Source: an uncultured Lachnospiraceae bacterium (lineage in GTDB: Bacteria > Bacillota > Clostridia > Lachnospirales > Lachnospiraceae). Taken from it: a DNA stretch of 16,835 nucleotides. The notes below the pieces were generated by a model, which saw only the letters and a program-made list of their open reading frames with translations, was not told where the DNA came from and ran no database searches. Made by a program: the position numbers and the translations under genes. The stretch is taken from the NCBI GenBank assembly GCA_934338765.1, contig CAKRHL010000031.1, positions 1 through 16,835 on the forward strand. Direction: 5' to 3'. Below are positions 1-8,272 of the stretch, one piece after another; position 1 is the stretch's first letter; each line of letters starts with the position of its first letter.

Positions 1-2566
1 TGGTTGATGTCCATGATACATTTGTATTGACATGATCACTCGGATCAAAGATCAGAGCATTTTTCAACGATACCGTATCTCCTTCCTTTACCTCATATTC
101 ATTTTGTGTAAAGGATACAGAATTCAGACGATTTCTTACATGTACCTTGATGATCTTAAATACCGTACCATTGGCAACCGTGATGTTCGCATCTCCCGGA
201 GCCACTGCTGTAATGATTCCACCCTGTACCCTTGCAATCTTTTCACTGTCGGTATTCCACAGAAGTGTTGAATCGGTAGCATCCTCCGGTACGATCGATG
301 TCTGAACCGTATACTGATCGCCTGCGATCATATTGATCTCATCTACATCTGTGATAATATCCGTGACAGGATTTTTCTTGATATTGATACAGCATCTTGC
401 CACGATATTGTATGGATTAAATTTTGGTTCTACGGAGATCCATACGGTATCCTCCTTCAAAAGTGTCACAACACCATTCTCGTCAACCGTTGCTACGGTC
501 GGATCACTTGTAGTCCATTTAAGCTCTGTATTGGTAGCATTGGACGGAGAATACTTTGCTTTCAGGAATATAAATCCTGCCGACAGGAAAGTGTCAATGT
601 TCTCTCCCTGCTCAATACTGATCTCACTGATCGCTGCCGTTACTGTCACACGACATGTTGCATAGACGTTGTTATCTTTATTTAATACTGTAACTGTCGT
701 AGAACCTGTCTTGGTTCCTGCAGTCAGCTTCGCTTTTGTATTGCCCTGCTGCGGCTCTACCTTTACCATATCTGTATCCGCAGAGATCCAGGTCAGATTC
801 TGTTCACCGCTCAGACCGGAATCCAGATACTCCACGCTTCCAACCTCCATCTCCAGCTCCGTTCTATCCAACGGAATGGTGGTCGCAGATGTAGTAACGT
901 AAATCTTACAGCTTGCCACTCTGGTGACTGCCTGATCGTCCGTCCAGTAAAGACGTACCGTGACCGGACTGTCAGCTACTGTTTCTTTCTTGGCGGTTAC
1001 TGTTGCATACTGTGCATTGGAGCTCATTGATATATAAGTCCCTGTGGTATCCGTAGTCTCCCAACGGAAAGAATTGGAATCCGTATATTCCCCGGAACCG
1101 ATAATACCTGTCAATTCCAGCTTAGAACCTACTGCCATCGTAGCATTTGACACATTCAGGGAAAATGTATCCGTAACATTGATCTTAACGGTAACCTCCT
1201 GTCCCTGGCTGATACCCGGCAGTGTTTCCAACGGTCTGGTATTACACTTAACTTTAAACTCCGCAGTTCCCTTGGTCTGTCCTGTCATCACCCACTGGTC
1301 ATAATCTGTAGAAACCCAGTTACCTGAATTGTCTACCACAGACAGACTAAAGTTCTTTTTTAATGCTTCCTTGGATATATTAAATGCATCTGCCAGATCA
1401 TAGCTGCCGCCGATATTGACTGTAACATCCTTGTCCTCAAATTTACTCCGGACATCTGCATTGAAATATACCGGATTACATCCAAGGAAGATGCTTGAAT
1501 CCTGCGCATCCTCAAAAGAGGTATATGTCCCTTTTACATAGAACATGACAATATATTGCCCTGCCTTGGCATCCATACGGAATGTATTGGTCGCACTGTC
1601 ATAGATCAGATTGGCATCGTCCCCGTTTGTTCCTGTTCTTCCCAGAGAATCTCTGACAAGAGTTCTCGTCGTTCCGCTTCTCTTGGCGATCACCCATGTA
1701 ACCTTATCAAGTACACCCTCCAGAGGATTTGCAGAGAAAAGTGCCGGGATCCATATCCTGTCATTGTTCTCCATGGTGACAACCGCATTGTTGTTGTCAT
1801 CAAGTCTGGTACCTGTGGAGCTGTCCTTCCGGATCTCCGGACGTACATACACATCAATGGAGTCGTTATATTCATTTTTACCGTCATTATATGTAACAGA
1901 CAACTGCGTCTTACCTGCACCGACAGCCATGATCAACGGTTCGGCTGCCGTTCCGCTGACTCGCACCACATCCTCATTGTTGCTGAACCACACAGCATTG
2001 GAGCTTGTCGCATCACCAAAGATCAGGTTCAATTTACCTGTGTCTGTCTTGGCATTTTTACCAAGATACAGAGTCTTTCCATAATCCATTACGATAGAAC
2101 GTCTTTCATCCTCTGTACGTATCTTGGTCATTTTGGCGGGAGCATCGGATGATAAAAACTCATTGATGGAAAATACAACATCAATGGCTACATTACGCGT
2201 CTCCACATTACCGTCGGCGTGGGTAATGGTACAGGTCAGACCGACCTTACCCATTTTCTGTACCGTAACGCTGACCTGACGCTGATCGGCCGTAGCCGGA
2301 TCTACTTTCATGATCTCCGTATTGGCACTGGTCCATACACATTTATCTCCCGAAGCATAATCCGACAGACCAAAGGTAGCCGTCGCACGACGCAGGGTAT
2401 AAGTTCCCTGTACAGGATTACCCTCATCATCAATCACATCATAACTGGCCGCCCTGGTCGACTGCTTCATCTGGTAACCTGCCGTGGCAAGAAAAACACA
2501 GAAAAACACAACCAGTACTGCCAGAAGCCATGTCCATTTTTTCATCGTCCGGAATCGTTGTCTCAT
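1..2566 (-). CDS. Large exported Ig-like (Big_2-type) domain surface protein, C-terminus cut off by window edge
   Basis: The reading frame is open from an ATG at 2566 to the window edge, giving 855 residues with no stop. The start follows GGGGGAGG at only about 3 nt; a second in-frame ATG at 2545 has no ribosome binding site. Residues 1-10 are basic, and residues 11-30 form one hydrophobic segment (WLLAVLVVFFCVFLATAG) that fits a signal peptide or signal anchor. The rest is beta-rich and hydrophilic. At least four repeats in the C-terminal third have the Big_2 pattern (hydrophobic strand, then VP/SPxxATxxxLxWxTSDxxVAxV, then GxVTAVxxGxxxI): about 560-644, 645-732, 735-810 and 813 onward. Residues 40-555 look like more divergent Ig-like or invasin-like modules. 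The role is probably adhesion or cell-surface architecture, but ligand and anchoring mode are unknown because the C-terminus is missing. It lies 39 nt after yebC and may be cotranscribed with it. Confidence 0.8.
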   Translation of the reverse strand, partial: MRQRFRTMKKWTWLLAVLVVFFCVFLATAGYQMKQSTRAASYDVIDDEGNPVQGTYTLRRATATFGLSDYASGDKCVWTSANTEIMKVDPATADQRQVSVTVQKMGKVGLTCTITHADGNVETRNVAIDVVFSINEFLSSDAPAKMTKIRTEDERRSIVMDYGKTLYLGKNAKTDTGKLNLIFGDATSSNAVWFSNNEDVVRVSGTAAEPLIMAVGAGKTQLSVTYNDGKNEYNDSIDVYVRPEIRKDSSTGTRLDDNNNAVVTMENNDRIWIPALFSANPLEGVLDKVTWVIAKRSGTTRTLVRDSLGRTGTNGDDANLIYDSATNTFRMDAKAGQYIVMFYVKGTYTSFEDAQDSSIFLGCNPVYFNADVRSKFEDKDVTVNIGGSYDLADAFNISKEALKKNFSLSVVDNSGNWVSTDYDQWVMTGQTKGTAEFKVKCNTRPLETLPGISQGQEVTVKINVTDTFSLNVSNATMAVGSKLELTGIIGSGEYTDSNSFRWETTDTTGTYISMSSNAQYATVTAKKETVADSPVTVRLYWTDDQAVTRVASCKIYVTTSATTIPLDRTELEMEVGSVEYLDSGLSGEQNLTWISADTDMVKVEPQQGNTKAKLTAGTKTGSTTVTVLNKDNNVYATCRVTVTAAISEISIEQGENIDTFLSAGFIFLKAKYSPSNATNTELKWTTSDPTVATVDENGVVTLLKEDTVWISVEPKFNPYNIVARCCINIKKNPVTDIITDVDEINMIAGDQYTVQTSIVPEDATDSTLLWNTDSEKIARVQGGIITAVAPGDANITVANGTVFKIIKVHVRNRLNSVSFTQNEYEVKEGDTVSLKNALIFDPSDHVNTNVSWTST

Positions 2567-2605
2567 CTTCCTCCCCCGTTCTCTGTCATGAAATCTCTGT
2601 GACGT

Positions 2606-3349
2606 TTACTCGTCCCAATTGTGATAAACATCCTGCACATCATCATCCTCATCCAGAAGATCCAATGTTCTCTGCAGCTGTTTGATATCGTTCTCATCGG
2701 TGAGTGTAACATAGGTCTGTGGCAACATTGTGACTTCTGCACTTGCCATTGGGATTTTTTCTGCCTCGATCGCTTCTCTTACGGCACTGAAATCCTCCGG
2801 AAGTGTAATGATCTCGTAGCTGTCCTCTTCCTCTGCGAAGTCCTCTGCACCTGCATCCAGCGCAAGCATCATCAGATCATCCGCACTCAGAGTAATATCT
2901 GCATCCTCCAGATCCTCCTTGGAAAGAATGATCTGTCCCTTTTCATCGAACATATAAGATACGCAGCCCTGGGTGCCAACGCTTCCGCTTCCCTTGGTAA
3001 ATGCATTTCTGACATTGCTGGCTGTACGGTTTTTATTGTCTGTAAGAGCTTTTACGATGATCGCAGTACCACTTGGACCATATCCCTCATACGTAACCTC
3101 TTCATAGTTTACGGATGCTGCATCTCCTGCTGCTTTTTTGATACCTCTGTCAATGGTATCGTTTGGCATATTATTGGCTTTTGCCTTGGCAATCACATCA
3201 CGGAGTCTGCTGTTGTTGGCCGGATCCGGTCCGCCCTCCTTAACAGCAACGGCGATCTCACGTCCGAGAATCGTAAATACTTTTCCCTTTGCTGCATCGT
3301 TCTTTTCCTTTTTGTGTTTGATGTTGGCAAATTTTGAATGTCCTGACAT
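2606..3349 (-). CDS. yebC: YebC/PmpR (TACO1) family regulatory protein
   Basis: This 247-residue protein has the usual length and the typical start of the YebC family ([18 protein letters not shown]). It also has the conserved basic N-terminal region with [15 protein letters not shown] near residues 48-62, YEGYGPSG near 86-93 and [15 protein letters not shown] near 102-116, followed by the acidic C-terminal lobe. Family members have been described as DNA-binding transcription regulators. The mitochondrial relative TACO1 is a translation factor, and bacterial YebC has more recently been linked to relief of ribosome stalling, so the exact role here is open. The ATG start has GGAGAG 7 nt upstream. 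A promoter and a palindrome precede it (3406-3451). This suggests it is transcribed separately from nadK, and perhaps together with the surface-protein gene 39 nt downstream. Confidence 0.95.
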   Translation of the reverse strand: MSGHSKFANIKHKKEKNDAAKGKVFTILGREIAVAVKEGGPDPANNSRLRDVIAKAKANNMPNDTIDRGIKKAAGDAASVNYEEVTYEGYGPSGTAIIVKALTDNKNRTASNVRNAFTKGSGSVGTQGCVSYMFDEKGQIILSKEDLEDADITLSADDLMMLALDAGAEDFAEEEDSYEIITLPEDFSAVREAIEAEKIPMASAEVTMLPQTYVTLTDENDIKQLQRTLDLLDEDDDVQDVYHNWDE

Positions 3350-3405
3350 AATAAAACTCTCCTTTTATCTTTCTATCCGGGAATATAATATCCCATAACT
3401 TATAT

Positions 3406-3434
3406 ATTTTATCACCTTTCACGTTTCCTGTCCA
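3406..3434 (-). promoter_or_regulatory. Candidate sigma-A promoter for yebC
   Basis: On the minus strand, TGGACA at 3434-3429 is followed by exactly 17 nt and then TAAAAT at 3411-3406. This is a good match to TTGACA/TATAAT, about 57 nt upstream of the yebC ATG. The spacer is AT-rich near the -10. It would let yebC, and probably the surface-protein gene after it, be expressed independently of the nadK operon. Confidence 0.6.
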
Positions 3435-3451
3435 CGAAACATTTTGTTTCG
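3435..3451. repeat. Perfect 7-bp palindrome abutting the yebC -35 box
   Basis: The sequence CGAAACA-ttt-TGTTTCG gives 7-bp arms with a 3-nt centre. It sits immediately upstream of the candidate -35 (3429-3434) and 23 nt after the nadK stop. No T-tract follows on either strand, so it is a poor intrinsic terminator. An operator or an mRNA 3'-end hairpin for the nadK transcript are both possible. Confidence 0.5.
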
Positions 3452-3474
3452 CTCCGTCTGCCGGCGTAAAAGGA

Positions 3475-4344
3475 TCAATTTCCATTTAACTTATCTCTCA
3501 TCTTTTTGTAGAAGCTTATTCCGGAAAGCTTGACGATCCTCGTCTGATCCTCCGGCACACAGATCTCCAGCCGGTCTCCCGTAGATAATCCCCGCACTGT
3601 CCTGCCGTCAACCACAAGAACCGCCGTATCCTCCTGAAAGTCCTTCGTCTGGCCCAACTCCAGTACGATCCGGTCTCTGGCCGATACGACCAGACTTCTC
3701 TTATTGAGAGAATGTGCACAAATAGGCGTGATCACAGTAGCCTCTGTGTCCGGCACCATAACCGGTCCTCCCGCCGAGAGATTATATCCTGTGGATCCGG
3801 TTGGCGTAGAAATGATCAGACCGTCTGCACGATAGATATCGGCTAATTCTTTATTAATATATACCTTGATCGTGATCAGCCTGCAGTCTCCCCGCTTACT
3901 CACCACCACATCATTTAAGGCGTAACAGGCCTTCCCGGATCTGTGTCCCTCCGGTGTCACACTGCTCTCCCGCAGCATGATCCTGTTTTCAATGGTATAT
4001 TTGTCCTGCAGCATCAGATCAAGGGCTCTCTCCAGATTCTGCTGTTCCACCTCAGTCAAAAATCCTACGGTTCCCATATTGATGCCAAGGATCGGCAGTC
4101 TGCTGTGAACAAGATCAATCGCCGCCTGGATCATGGTTCCGTCTCCTCCCAGGACCAATACACAGTCTGTTTCCTCCGGAATCTTATCTGCCTCGGTATA
4201 ATGCAGCACACCTTCCGAGATCACCCGGCGGTTTTCCAGGATCACACACTTTCCGCCTTTTTGTTTTAAGTATTCCTGTATATAGATCGCTTTTCGGTTA
4301 CTGTCTTCTTTGTCTCTATTGGTGATCACACAAAAATGTCTCAT
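3475..4344 (-). CDS. nadK: NAD kinase (ATP-NAD kinase)
   Basis: This enzyme phosphorylates NAD+ at the 2'-OH of the adenosine ribose to give NADP+, and is a cytosolic source of the NADP pool. The 289-residue length is typical. The defining GGDGT motif is at 66-70, with its catalytic Asp. NMGTVGFLTE follows at 89-98, ALND at 142-145 with the NAD-contacting Asn-Asp, the DGLIISTPTGSTGY glycine-rich loop at 174-187, and TPICAHSL at 206-213. The ATG overlaps the tlyA stop by 4 nt (ATGA), so translational coupling is likely; GGAGAG lies just upstream inside tlyA. It is the last gene of the housekeeping operon. In many Clostridia nadK follows tlyA and is in turn followed by argR and recN, which are not seen here. 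Confidence 0.96.
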   Translation of the reverse strand: MRHFCVITNRDKEDSNRKAIYIQEYLKQKGGKCVILENRRVISEGVLHYTEADKIPEETDCVLVLGGDGTMIQAAIDLVHSRLPILGINMGTVGFLTEVEQQNLERALDLMLQDKYTIENRIMLRESSVTPEGHRSGKACYALNDVVVSKRGDCRLITIKVYINKELADIYRADGLIISTPTGSTGYNLSAGGPVMVPDTEATVITPICAHSLNKRSLVVSARDRIVLELGQTKDFQEDTAVLVVDGRTVRGLSTGDRLEICVPEDQTRIVKLSGISFYKKMRDKLNGN

Positions 4345-5201
4345 GACTTCTCTCCATTCTGCTTCTCCGGATCCTTATCCAGCTTTCCGTGTGCCGCTGC
4401 GACAATCTCCCGGATCAGGCTGCCGTATGTCTCAGCAAACATCTCCTCCGATGATTCCTCCTGTGTCCGGCCGGTATTCTGAATATACAGGAGATACTCG
4501 ATATTTCCCTCCGGTCCCTTGATCGGAGAAAAGCTCAGCTCCAATATATCAAATCCAATAGAAAGAACGTACTGCATGATCTGTTCCAGCACCTCGCAGT
4601 GAACTTTGGAATCCCTGACAACACCTTTCTTGCCAACCTTTTCCCTGCCCGCCTCAAACTGCGGTTTCACCAGACAGACTCCCTGCCCCGACGGAGTGAG
4701 AAGTGCCTTCACCGGTTCCAAAACCTTTTTCAGTGAAATAAACGCTACATCTACCGAGAAAAAATCAATAGGATCGGCAATATCCTCTCCTGTCACATAA
4801 CGGATGTTCGTCTTTTCCATGGAAACAACTCTTTCATCCTGACGCAGCTTCCACGCCAGCTGATTGGTTCCCACATCCACAGCATATACCTTCTGTGCCC
4901 CGTTCTGCAGCATACAGTCCGTAAAACCTCCCGTGGAGGATCCCACATCCATACATATTTTATCCTGAAGCGGTACCTGCCACAGATCTATAGCCTTCTC
5001 GAGCTTGTAACCACCACGGCTCACATATTTCATGGGATTGCCCTTGACCTCGATCAGCGCATCTTCCTTGAAGGTGCTCCCGGCCTTATCCTCTCTCTGC
5101 CCGTTGACAAACACATTTCCTGTCATGATGATCGCTTTTGCTTTCTCCCTGGATGCCGCCAGATTTCTTTTTACCAAAAGCACGTCCAATCTTTCTTTCA
5201 C
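4341..5201 (-). CDS. tlyA: TlyA-family S4-domain rRNA methyltransferase/hemolysin-like protein
   Basis: This predicted 2'-O-ribose RNA methyltransferase has 286 residues. An S4 RNA-binding domain covers about 3-60 (RLDVLLVKRNLAASREKAK). It is followed by SRGGYKLEKA at 61-70, whose Lys66 fits the first residue of the K-D-K-E tetrad. The SAM-binding motif MDVGSSTGGFTDCML is at 84-98, SVDVAFISL at 149-157 and LVKPQFE at 177-183. TlyA of mycobacteria methylates 16S and 23S rRNA; the B. subtilis homologue YqxC sits at the same place after dxs. The older 'hemolysin' label is not supported by the sequence. Translation begins at a GTG, 8 nt after the dxs stop, with TAGGTAA upstream. The C-terminal 40 residues are hydrophilic and Glu-rich. 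Confidence 0.93.
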   Translation of the reverse strand: MKERLDVLLVKRNLAASREKAKAIIMTGNVFVNGQREDKAGSTFKEDALIEVKGNPMKYVSRGGYKLEKAIDLWQVPLQDKICMDVGSSTGGFTDCMLQNGAQKVYAVDVGTNQLAWKLRQDERVVSMEKTNIRYVTGEDIADPIDFFSVDVAFISLKKVLEPVKALLTPSGQGVCLVKPQFEAGREKVGKKGVVRDSKVHCEVLEQIMQYVLSIGFDILELSFSPIKGPEGNIEYLLYIQNTGRTQEESSEEMFAETYGSLIREIVAAAHGKLDKDPEKQNGEKS

Positions 5202-5209
5202 AATGTTAC

Positions 5210-7087
5210 CTATGCCTTCCTGTCCTCATCCTCCCAGGACAATATTTTCTGCGTGATGCTTTCCGGATCTAATCCGTATTTCTTTTTTAATTCTTTCACA
5301 CTTCCATGTTCTATAAAATGATCCGGCAGTGCAATGTTGAGCACTCTCATCGGAGTCCCTTCGTACCAGGCAGCAACAGCCTCTCCAAAACCTCCGTTGA
5401 AAACACCCTCCTCAAGGGTCACAACCTTGGAATGTCTTTCTTTGATCTCCTGCAGGACTTCCTCATCAACCGGCTTTACAAAACGCATATTGACCACAGA
5501 CACTTTCTGTCCCTGTGCTTTCAAATGCTCTCTGACCCACATCGCTGTTTCCACCATGTTGCCCACAGCCAGCAGGACAATCTCCTGTCCCTTGCAGATC
5601 CATTCCGCCCGTCCCATGGTGATCTCCTGCGTATGATCCTGCAGACCATTCCATGCCTCTCCTCTGGAATAACGTATGGCCACCGGCCCCTTCTGTTCCA
5701 TTGCAAAAAGCAGCATTTGTCTTAATTCCCACCCGTTTTTGGGTGCCATCACTGTCATATTGGGCATACAGCGCAGATACGCAATATCAAATATACCCTG
5801 ATGTGTCTCTCCGTCACTGCCAACCAGTCCGGCCCGGTCCACTGCAAATATTACCGGCAGATTGCCAATACATACATCATGCAGGATCTGATCATACGCC
5901 CTCTGCAAAAATGTGGAATAGATCGCGACAACCGGTTTTAATCCTCCTGCCGCCATACCTGCGGCAAAAGTAACCGCATGCTCCTCCGCAATTCCAACAT
6001 CAAAAAATCTTTTTGGATATCTGGCAGCCATAGCCGACAATCCGGTGCCGGAAGGCATTGCTGCGGAAACCGTCACAAGCTCCTCCCTCTCCTTTGCCAC
6101 TTCCAGCATGGTATCACTGAAAATGTCGGTATATGTCTGCACATCCTGTTTACTCAGACGGCTGCTGCCATCCTTTACATTAAACGGTGAAACACCGTGG
6201 AAATCGGATGGATTTAGCTCTGCCGGCCGGTATCCCCTGCCTTTATGAGTACATACATGCACGATCACTGCTTCCTTCATCTTGGAAGCACTTTGAAATG
6301 CCGTCACCATCTGCTGGATATTATGACCATCAATCGGACCGATATAAGTAAGTCCCATATCCTCAAAAAGCATCCCCGGGATAAATACCCGTTTGATCAG
6401 ATCCTTAAGGCCACGGATACGGCTTGTAAGCTTGTCTCCCAGATGAGGAAGCTTTGCAAGGGCATTTTCCACTTCTTCCTTCAATTCCGTATAATTTCCG
6501 TTGGTACGGATCTTGCCCAGATAACTGGACATCCCTCCGACATTTTTAGAGATGGACATCTGGTTATCATTTAACACGATCACCAGATTGGACTTTAACC
6601 GGGCTGCGTTATTCATTGCTTCATACGCCATTCCACCGGATAAGGCTCCGTCACCGATCACCGCAAAGATCTTATGATCCTCCTTTTTAATATCCCTGGC
6701 CTTGGCCAGTCCCAATGCAACGCTGATCGAGGTAGAGCTGTGTCCTGTATCAAATGCATCACAATCACTTTCCGACTGCTTTGGAAATCCGCTCATCCCC
6801 CCAAACTGACGGAGATGTTCAAAGCCTTCCTTTCGCCCTGTAAGGATCTTGTGCGTATAAGCCTGATGGCCCACATCCCAGACAACCTTATCCTCCGGCA
6901 GATCACAGCACAGATGAAGTGCCATGGTAAGTTCTACCACTCCCAGATTGGATGCCAGATGGCCCCCTGTATGGCTGATCTTTTGTACCAGAAAACGTCT
7001 GATCTCCTTTGCCAGAGGGCGAAGCTCACTTTTATCTAACTCTTTTATATCATTTGGTTTCTCGATTTTATCTAATATTTCTCCCAC
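5210..7087 (-). CDS. dxs: 1-deoxy-D-xylulose-5-phosphate synthase
   Basis: This thiamine-diphosphate enzyme condenses pyruvate with glyceraldehyde 3-phosphate to give DXP, the first step of the MEP isoprenoid pathway; DXP is also a precursor for thiamine and pyridoxal. The protein has 625 residues, the full family length. Visible motifs in order are HTGGHLASNLG (39-49), DVGHQAY (71-77), the ThDP/Mg motif GDGALSGGMAYEAMNN (145-160) ending in LNDN (172-175), DGHN (253-256), the catalytic Glu in IAEEHA (366-371), and DRAGLVGSDGETHQG (417-431). The C-terminal transketolase domain contains SRGEAW and the LEEG segment. The start is GTG with GAGGG about 6 nt upstream. It lies 30 nt downstream of ispA, pairing pathway entry with prenyl-chain synthesis. 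Confidence 0.97.
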   Translation of the reverse strand: MGEILDKIEKPNDIKELDKSELRPLAKEIRRFLVQKISHTGGHLASNLGVVELTMALHLCCDLPEDKVVWDVGHQAYTHKILTGRKEGFEHLRQFGGMSGFPKQSESDCDAFDTGHSSTSISVALGLAKARDIKKEDHKIFAVIGDGALSGGMAYEAMNNAARLKSNLVIVLNDNQMSISKNVGGMSSYLGKIRTNGNYTELKEEVENALAKLPHLGDKLTSRIRGLKDLIKRVFIPGMLFEDMGLTYIGPIDGHNIQQMVTAFQSASKMKEAVIVHVCTHKGRGYRPAELNPSDFHGVSPFNVKDGSSRLSKQDVQTYTDIFSDTMLEVAKEREELVTVSAAMPSGTGLSAMAARYPKRFFDVGIAEEHAVTFAAGMAAGGLKPVVAIYSTFLQRAYDQILHDVCIGNLPVIFAVDRAGLVGSDGETHQGIFDIAYLRCMPNMTVMAPKNGWELRQMLLFAMEQKGPVAIRYSRGEAWNGLQDHTQEITMGRAEWICKGQEIVLLAVGNMVETAMWVREHLKAQGQKVSVVNMRFVKPVDEEVLQEIKERHSKVVTLEEGVFNGGFGEAVAAWYEGTPMRVLNIALPDHFIEHGSVKELKKKYGLDPESITQKILSWEDEDRKA

Positions 7088-7117
7088 GTTGTTCCCTCAT
7101 TTCTCTTAAACTATGTA

Positions 7118-8014
7118 TTATTTTTTGCGGTTGATCAGATATTCGATCAGATCCTCCAGGAATGGATTTTTCTGAGGAATCTCCTCCAGCAGCGTCACTG
7201 CCTGATGGGAATATTCTTCTACCGCCTGATGAGATTTTTCAATACCATAAAGTGAGACATATGTTGTCTTTTCATTTTTTTCATCACTGTGTATCGGCTT
7301 TCCAAGCTCCTGCGTCGTACTGGTGCAGTCCAGAATATCATCCTGTATCTGAAATGCCATGCCCACACATCTGCCGATCTGCTCCATCTTCTCCAAGGAT
7401 TTTTCATCCGCTCCGGCCAGTGCAGCCCCCACCATCAGTGCACTTTCCAGAAGAGCTCCTGTTTTTAAGGTGTAGATAAACTCCAACACATTTTTATCCA
7501 AAGGTTGTCCGGTCCGTTCCACATCAACGACCTGTCCGCCTACCATACCGTAGATACCTGCCTTCCGGCTGAATATCTGAAATGCCTTTGCCGCAGCCGG
7601 CAGATCATCTGTACAGTCAAAGCAATGCGCCGCCGTTTCAAATGCATAGTTTAACAGGGCATCCCCTGCAAGGATCCCCATATCCTCGCCATACACCACA
7701 TGTGTTGTTTTTCTGCCTCTCCGGTAATCATCATTATCCATCGCCGGCAGATCATCATGCACCAGAGAATATGTATGAACCATCTCCATGGCAGCCATAA
7801 ACGGCTCGATCACCCGGGGATCGCTGCCCCCGAAAAGCCGGTATGCTTCCTGCATCAGTATCGGTCTGATCCTCTTGCCTCCTGCCATGAGACTATAACC
7901 CATCGCTTCAAAAATAGTCTTTTGCAGTCCCTGCTTTTCCGGCAGACAGCTCTTCAGAAGCTTCTCCACATCCTCCTGTTTTTTTTGAAATTCCTGTTCG
8001 AATGTTTTGTTCAT
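7118..8014 (-). CDS. ispA: Geranyl/farnesyl diphosphate synthase (class I polyprenyl synthetase)
   Basis: This enzyme joins dimethylallyl diphosphate with isopentenyl diphosphate units, giving GPP/FPP for quinones, undecaprenol and related lipids. It has 298 residues from the chosen start. Key motifs are GGKRIRP (45-51), the first Asp-rich motif DDLPAMDND (87-95), and GMVGGQVVDVE (156-166). The second Asp-rich motif with its lead-in, FQIQDDILD, is at 221-229, followed by GKPIHSDEKN. Another in-frame ATG lies 3 codons upstream (8023), but it would sit only 1 nt from the GGGAAGG ribosome binding site. The ATG at 8014 has a 10-nt spacing and is preferred. A 7-bp hairpin precedes the ribosome binding site. 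Chain length (C10, C15 or longer) cannot be fixed from sequence alone, although FPP is usual for this locus. Confidence 0.94.
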   Translation of the reverse strand: MNKTFEQEFQKKQEDVEKLLKSCLPEKQGLQKTIFEAMGYSLMAGGKRIRPILMQEAYRLFGGSDPRVIEPFMAAMEMVHTYSLVHDDLPAMDNDDYRRGRKTTHVVYGEDMGILAGDALLNYAFETAAHCFDCTDDLPAAAKAFQIFSRKAGIYGMVGGQVVDVERTGQPLDKNVLEFIYTLKTGALLESALMVGAALAGADEKSLEKMEQIGRCVGMAFQIQDDILDCTSTTQELGKPIHSDEKNEKTTYVSLYGIEKSHQAVEEYSHQAVTLLEEIPQKNPFLEDLIEYLINRKK

Positions 8015-8031
8015 AACAACCATACCTTCCC

Positions 8032-8055
8032 GGAGTGCTTTTCCTCATGCACTCC
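8032..8055 (-). repeat. Hairpin directly upstream of the ispA ribosome binding site
   Basis: On the minus strand, GGAGTGC and GCACTCC form a perfect 7-bp stem around a 10-nt loop (8039-8048). It lies between the xseB stop and ispA, and its 3' arm ends immediately before the GGGAAGG ribosome binding site. No T-run follows on the minus strand, so termination is unlikely. An mRNA processing or translation-tuning role is possible. Confidence 0.5.
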
Positions 8056-8075
8056 TGTTTTATTTCGTATTACTG

Positions 8076-8270
8076 CTATTCCTCTCCATTTTCCAGAATG
8101 ATCAGCTTCTTTTCTACCCTGTCAATGGAATTGCTGCAGTTTTTGATCAGTTTCATGCCCTCTTCGTATTTTTTGAATGAATCCTCCAGAGTCATTTCTC
8201 CCTGCTGCATCTGCTCAATGATCGTCTCAAGCTGTGCAAATGATTCCTCCAATGAAACTTTTTTTGCCAT
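8076..8270 (-). CDS. xseB: Exodeoxyribonuclease VII small subunit
   Basis: This small protein (64 residues) partners XseA in exonuclease VII, which degrades single-stranded DNA from both ends. It shows the family signature SFAQLETIIEQMQQGEMTLEDSFKKYEEGMKL, split here as the N-terminal LE.II..(L)..GE region and the later L..S...YE.G segment, and is predicted to be all-helical. Two starts are possible. The ATG at 8276 overlaps the xseA stop (ATGA) but touches the GGGGG ribosome binding site. The ATG two codons later at 8270 has 6-nt spacing and gives MAKKVSLEE, so I chose it. The protein ends about 60 nt before ispA. Confidence 0.93.
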   Translation of the reverse strand: MAKKVSLEESFAQLETIIEQMQQGEMTLEDSFKKYEEGMKLIKNCSNSIDRVEKKLIILENGEE

Positions 8271-8272
8271 AA

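Noticed and set aside
1556..2152. Plus-strand open frames of up to 198 codons opposite the surface-protein gene
   Set aside because: They lack ribosome binding sites and recognisable domains and lie wholly opposite a long clear Ig-like coding frame.
1..2566. Tandem Ig-like modules as a DNA repeat array
   Set aside because: The modules are similar only at protein-pattern level; I could see no long near-identical DNA repeats between them.
2563..2589. Eight-codon leader peptide whose stop overlaps the ATG of the surface-protein gene
   Set aside because: It has no ribosome binding site and simply reads through the purine-rich binding site of the real gene.
2621..3337. A 238-codon plus-strand frame opposite yebC
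   Set aside because: It is Cys/Ile-rich without family resemblance and mirrors yebC codon structure. yebC is unmistakable on the other strand.
3435..3451. Palindrome as an intrinsic terminator of the nadK operon
   Set aside because: The stem is short and AT-rich, and no T-run follows on the minus strand. An operator or stability role fits better, though transcript-end mapping could reverse this.
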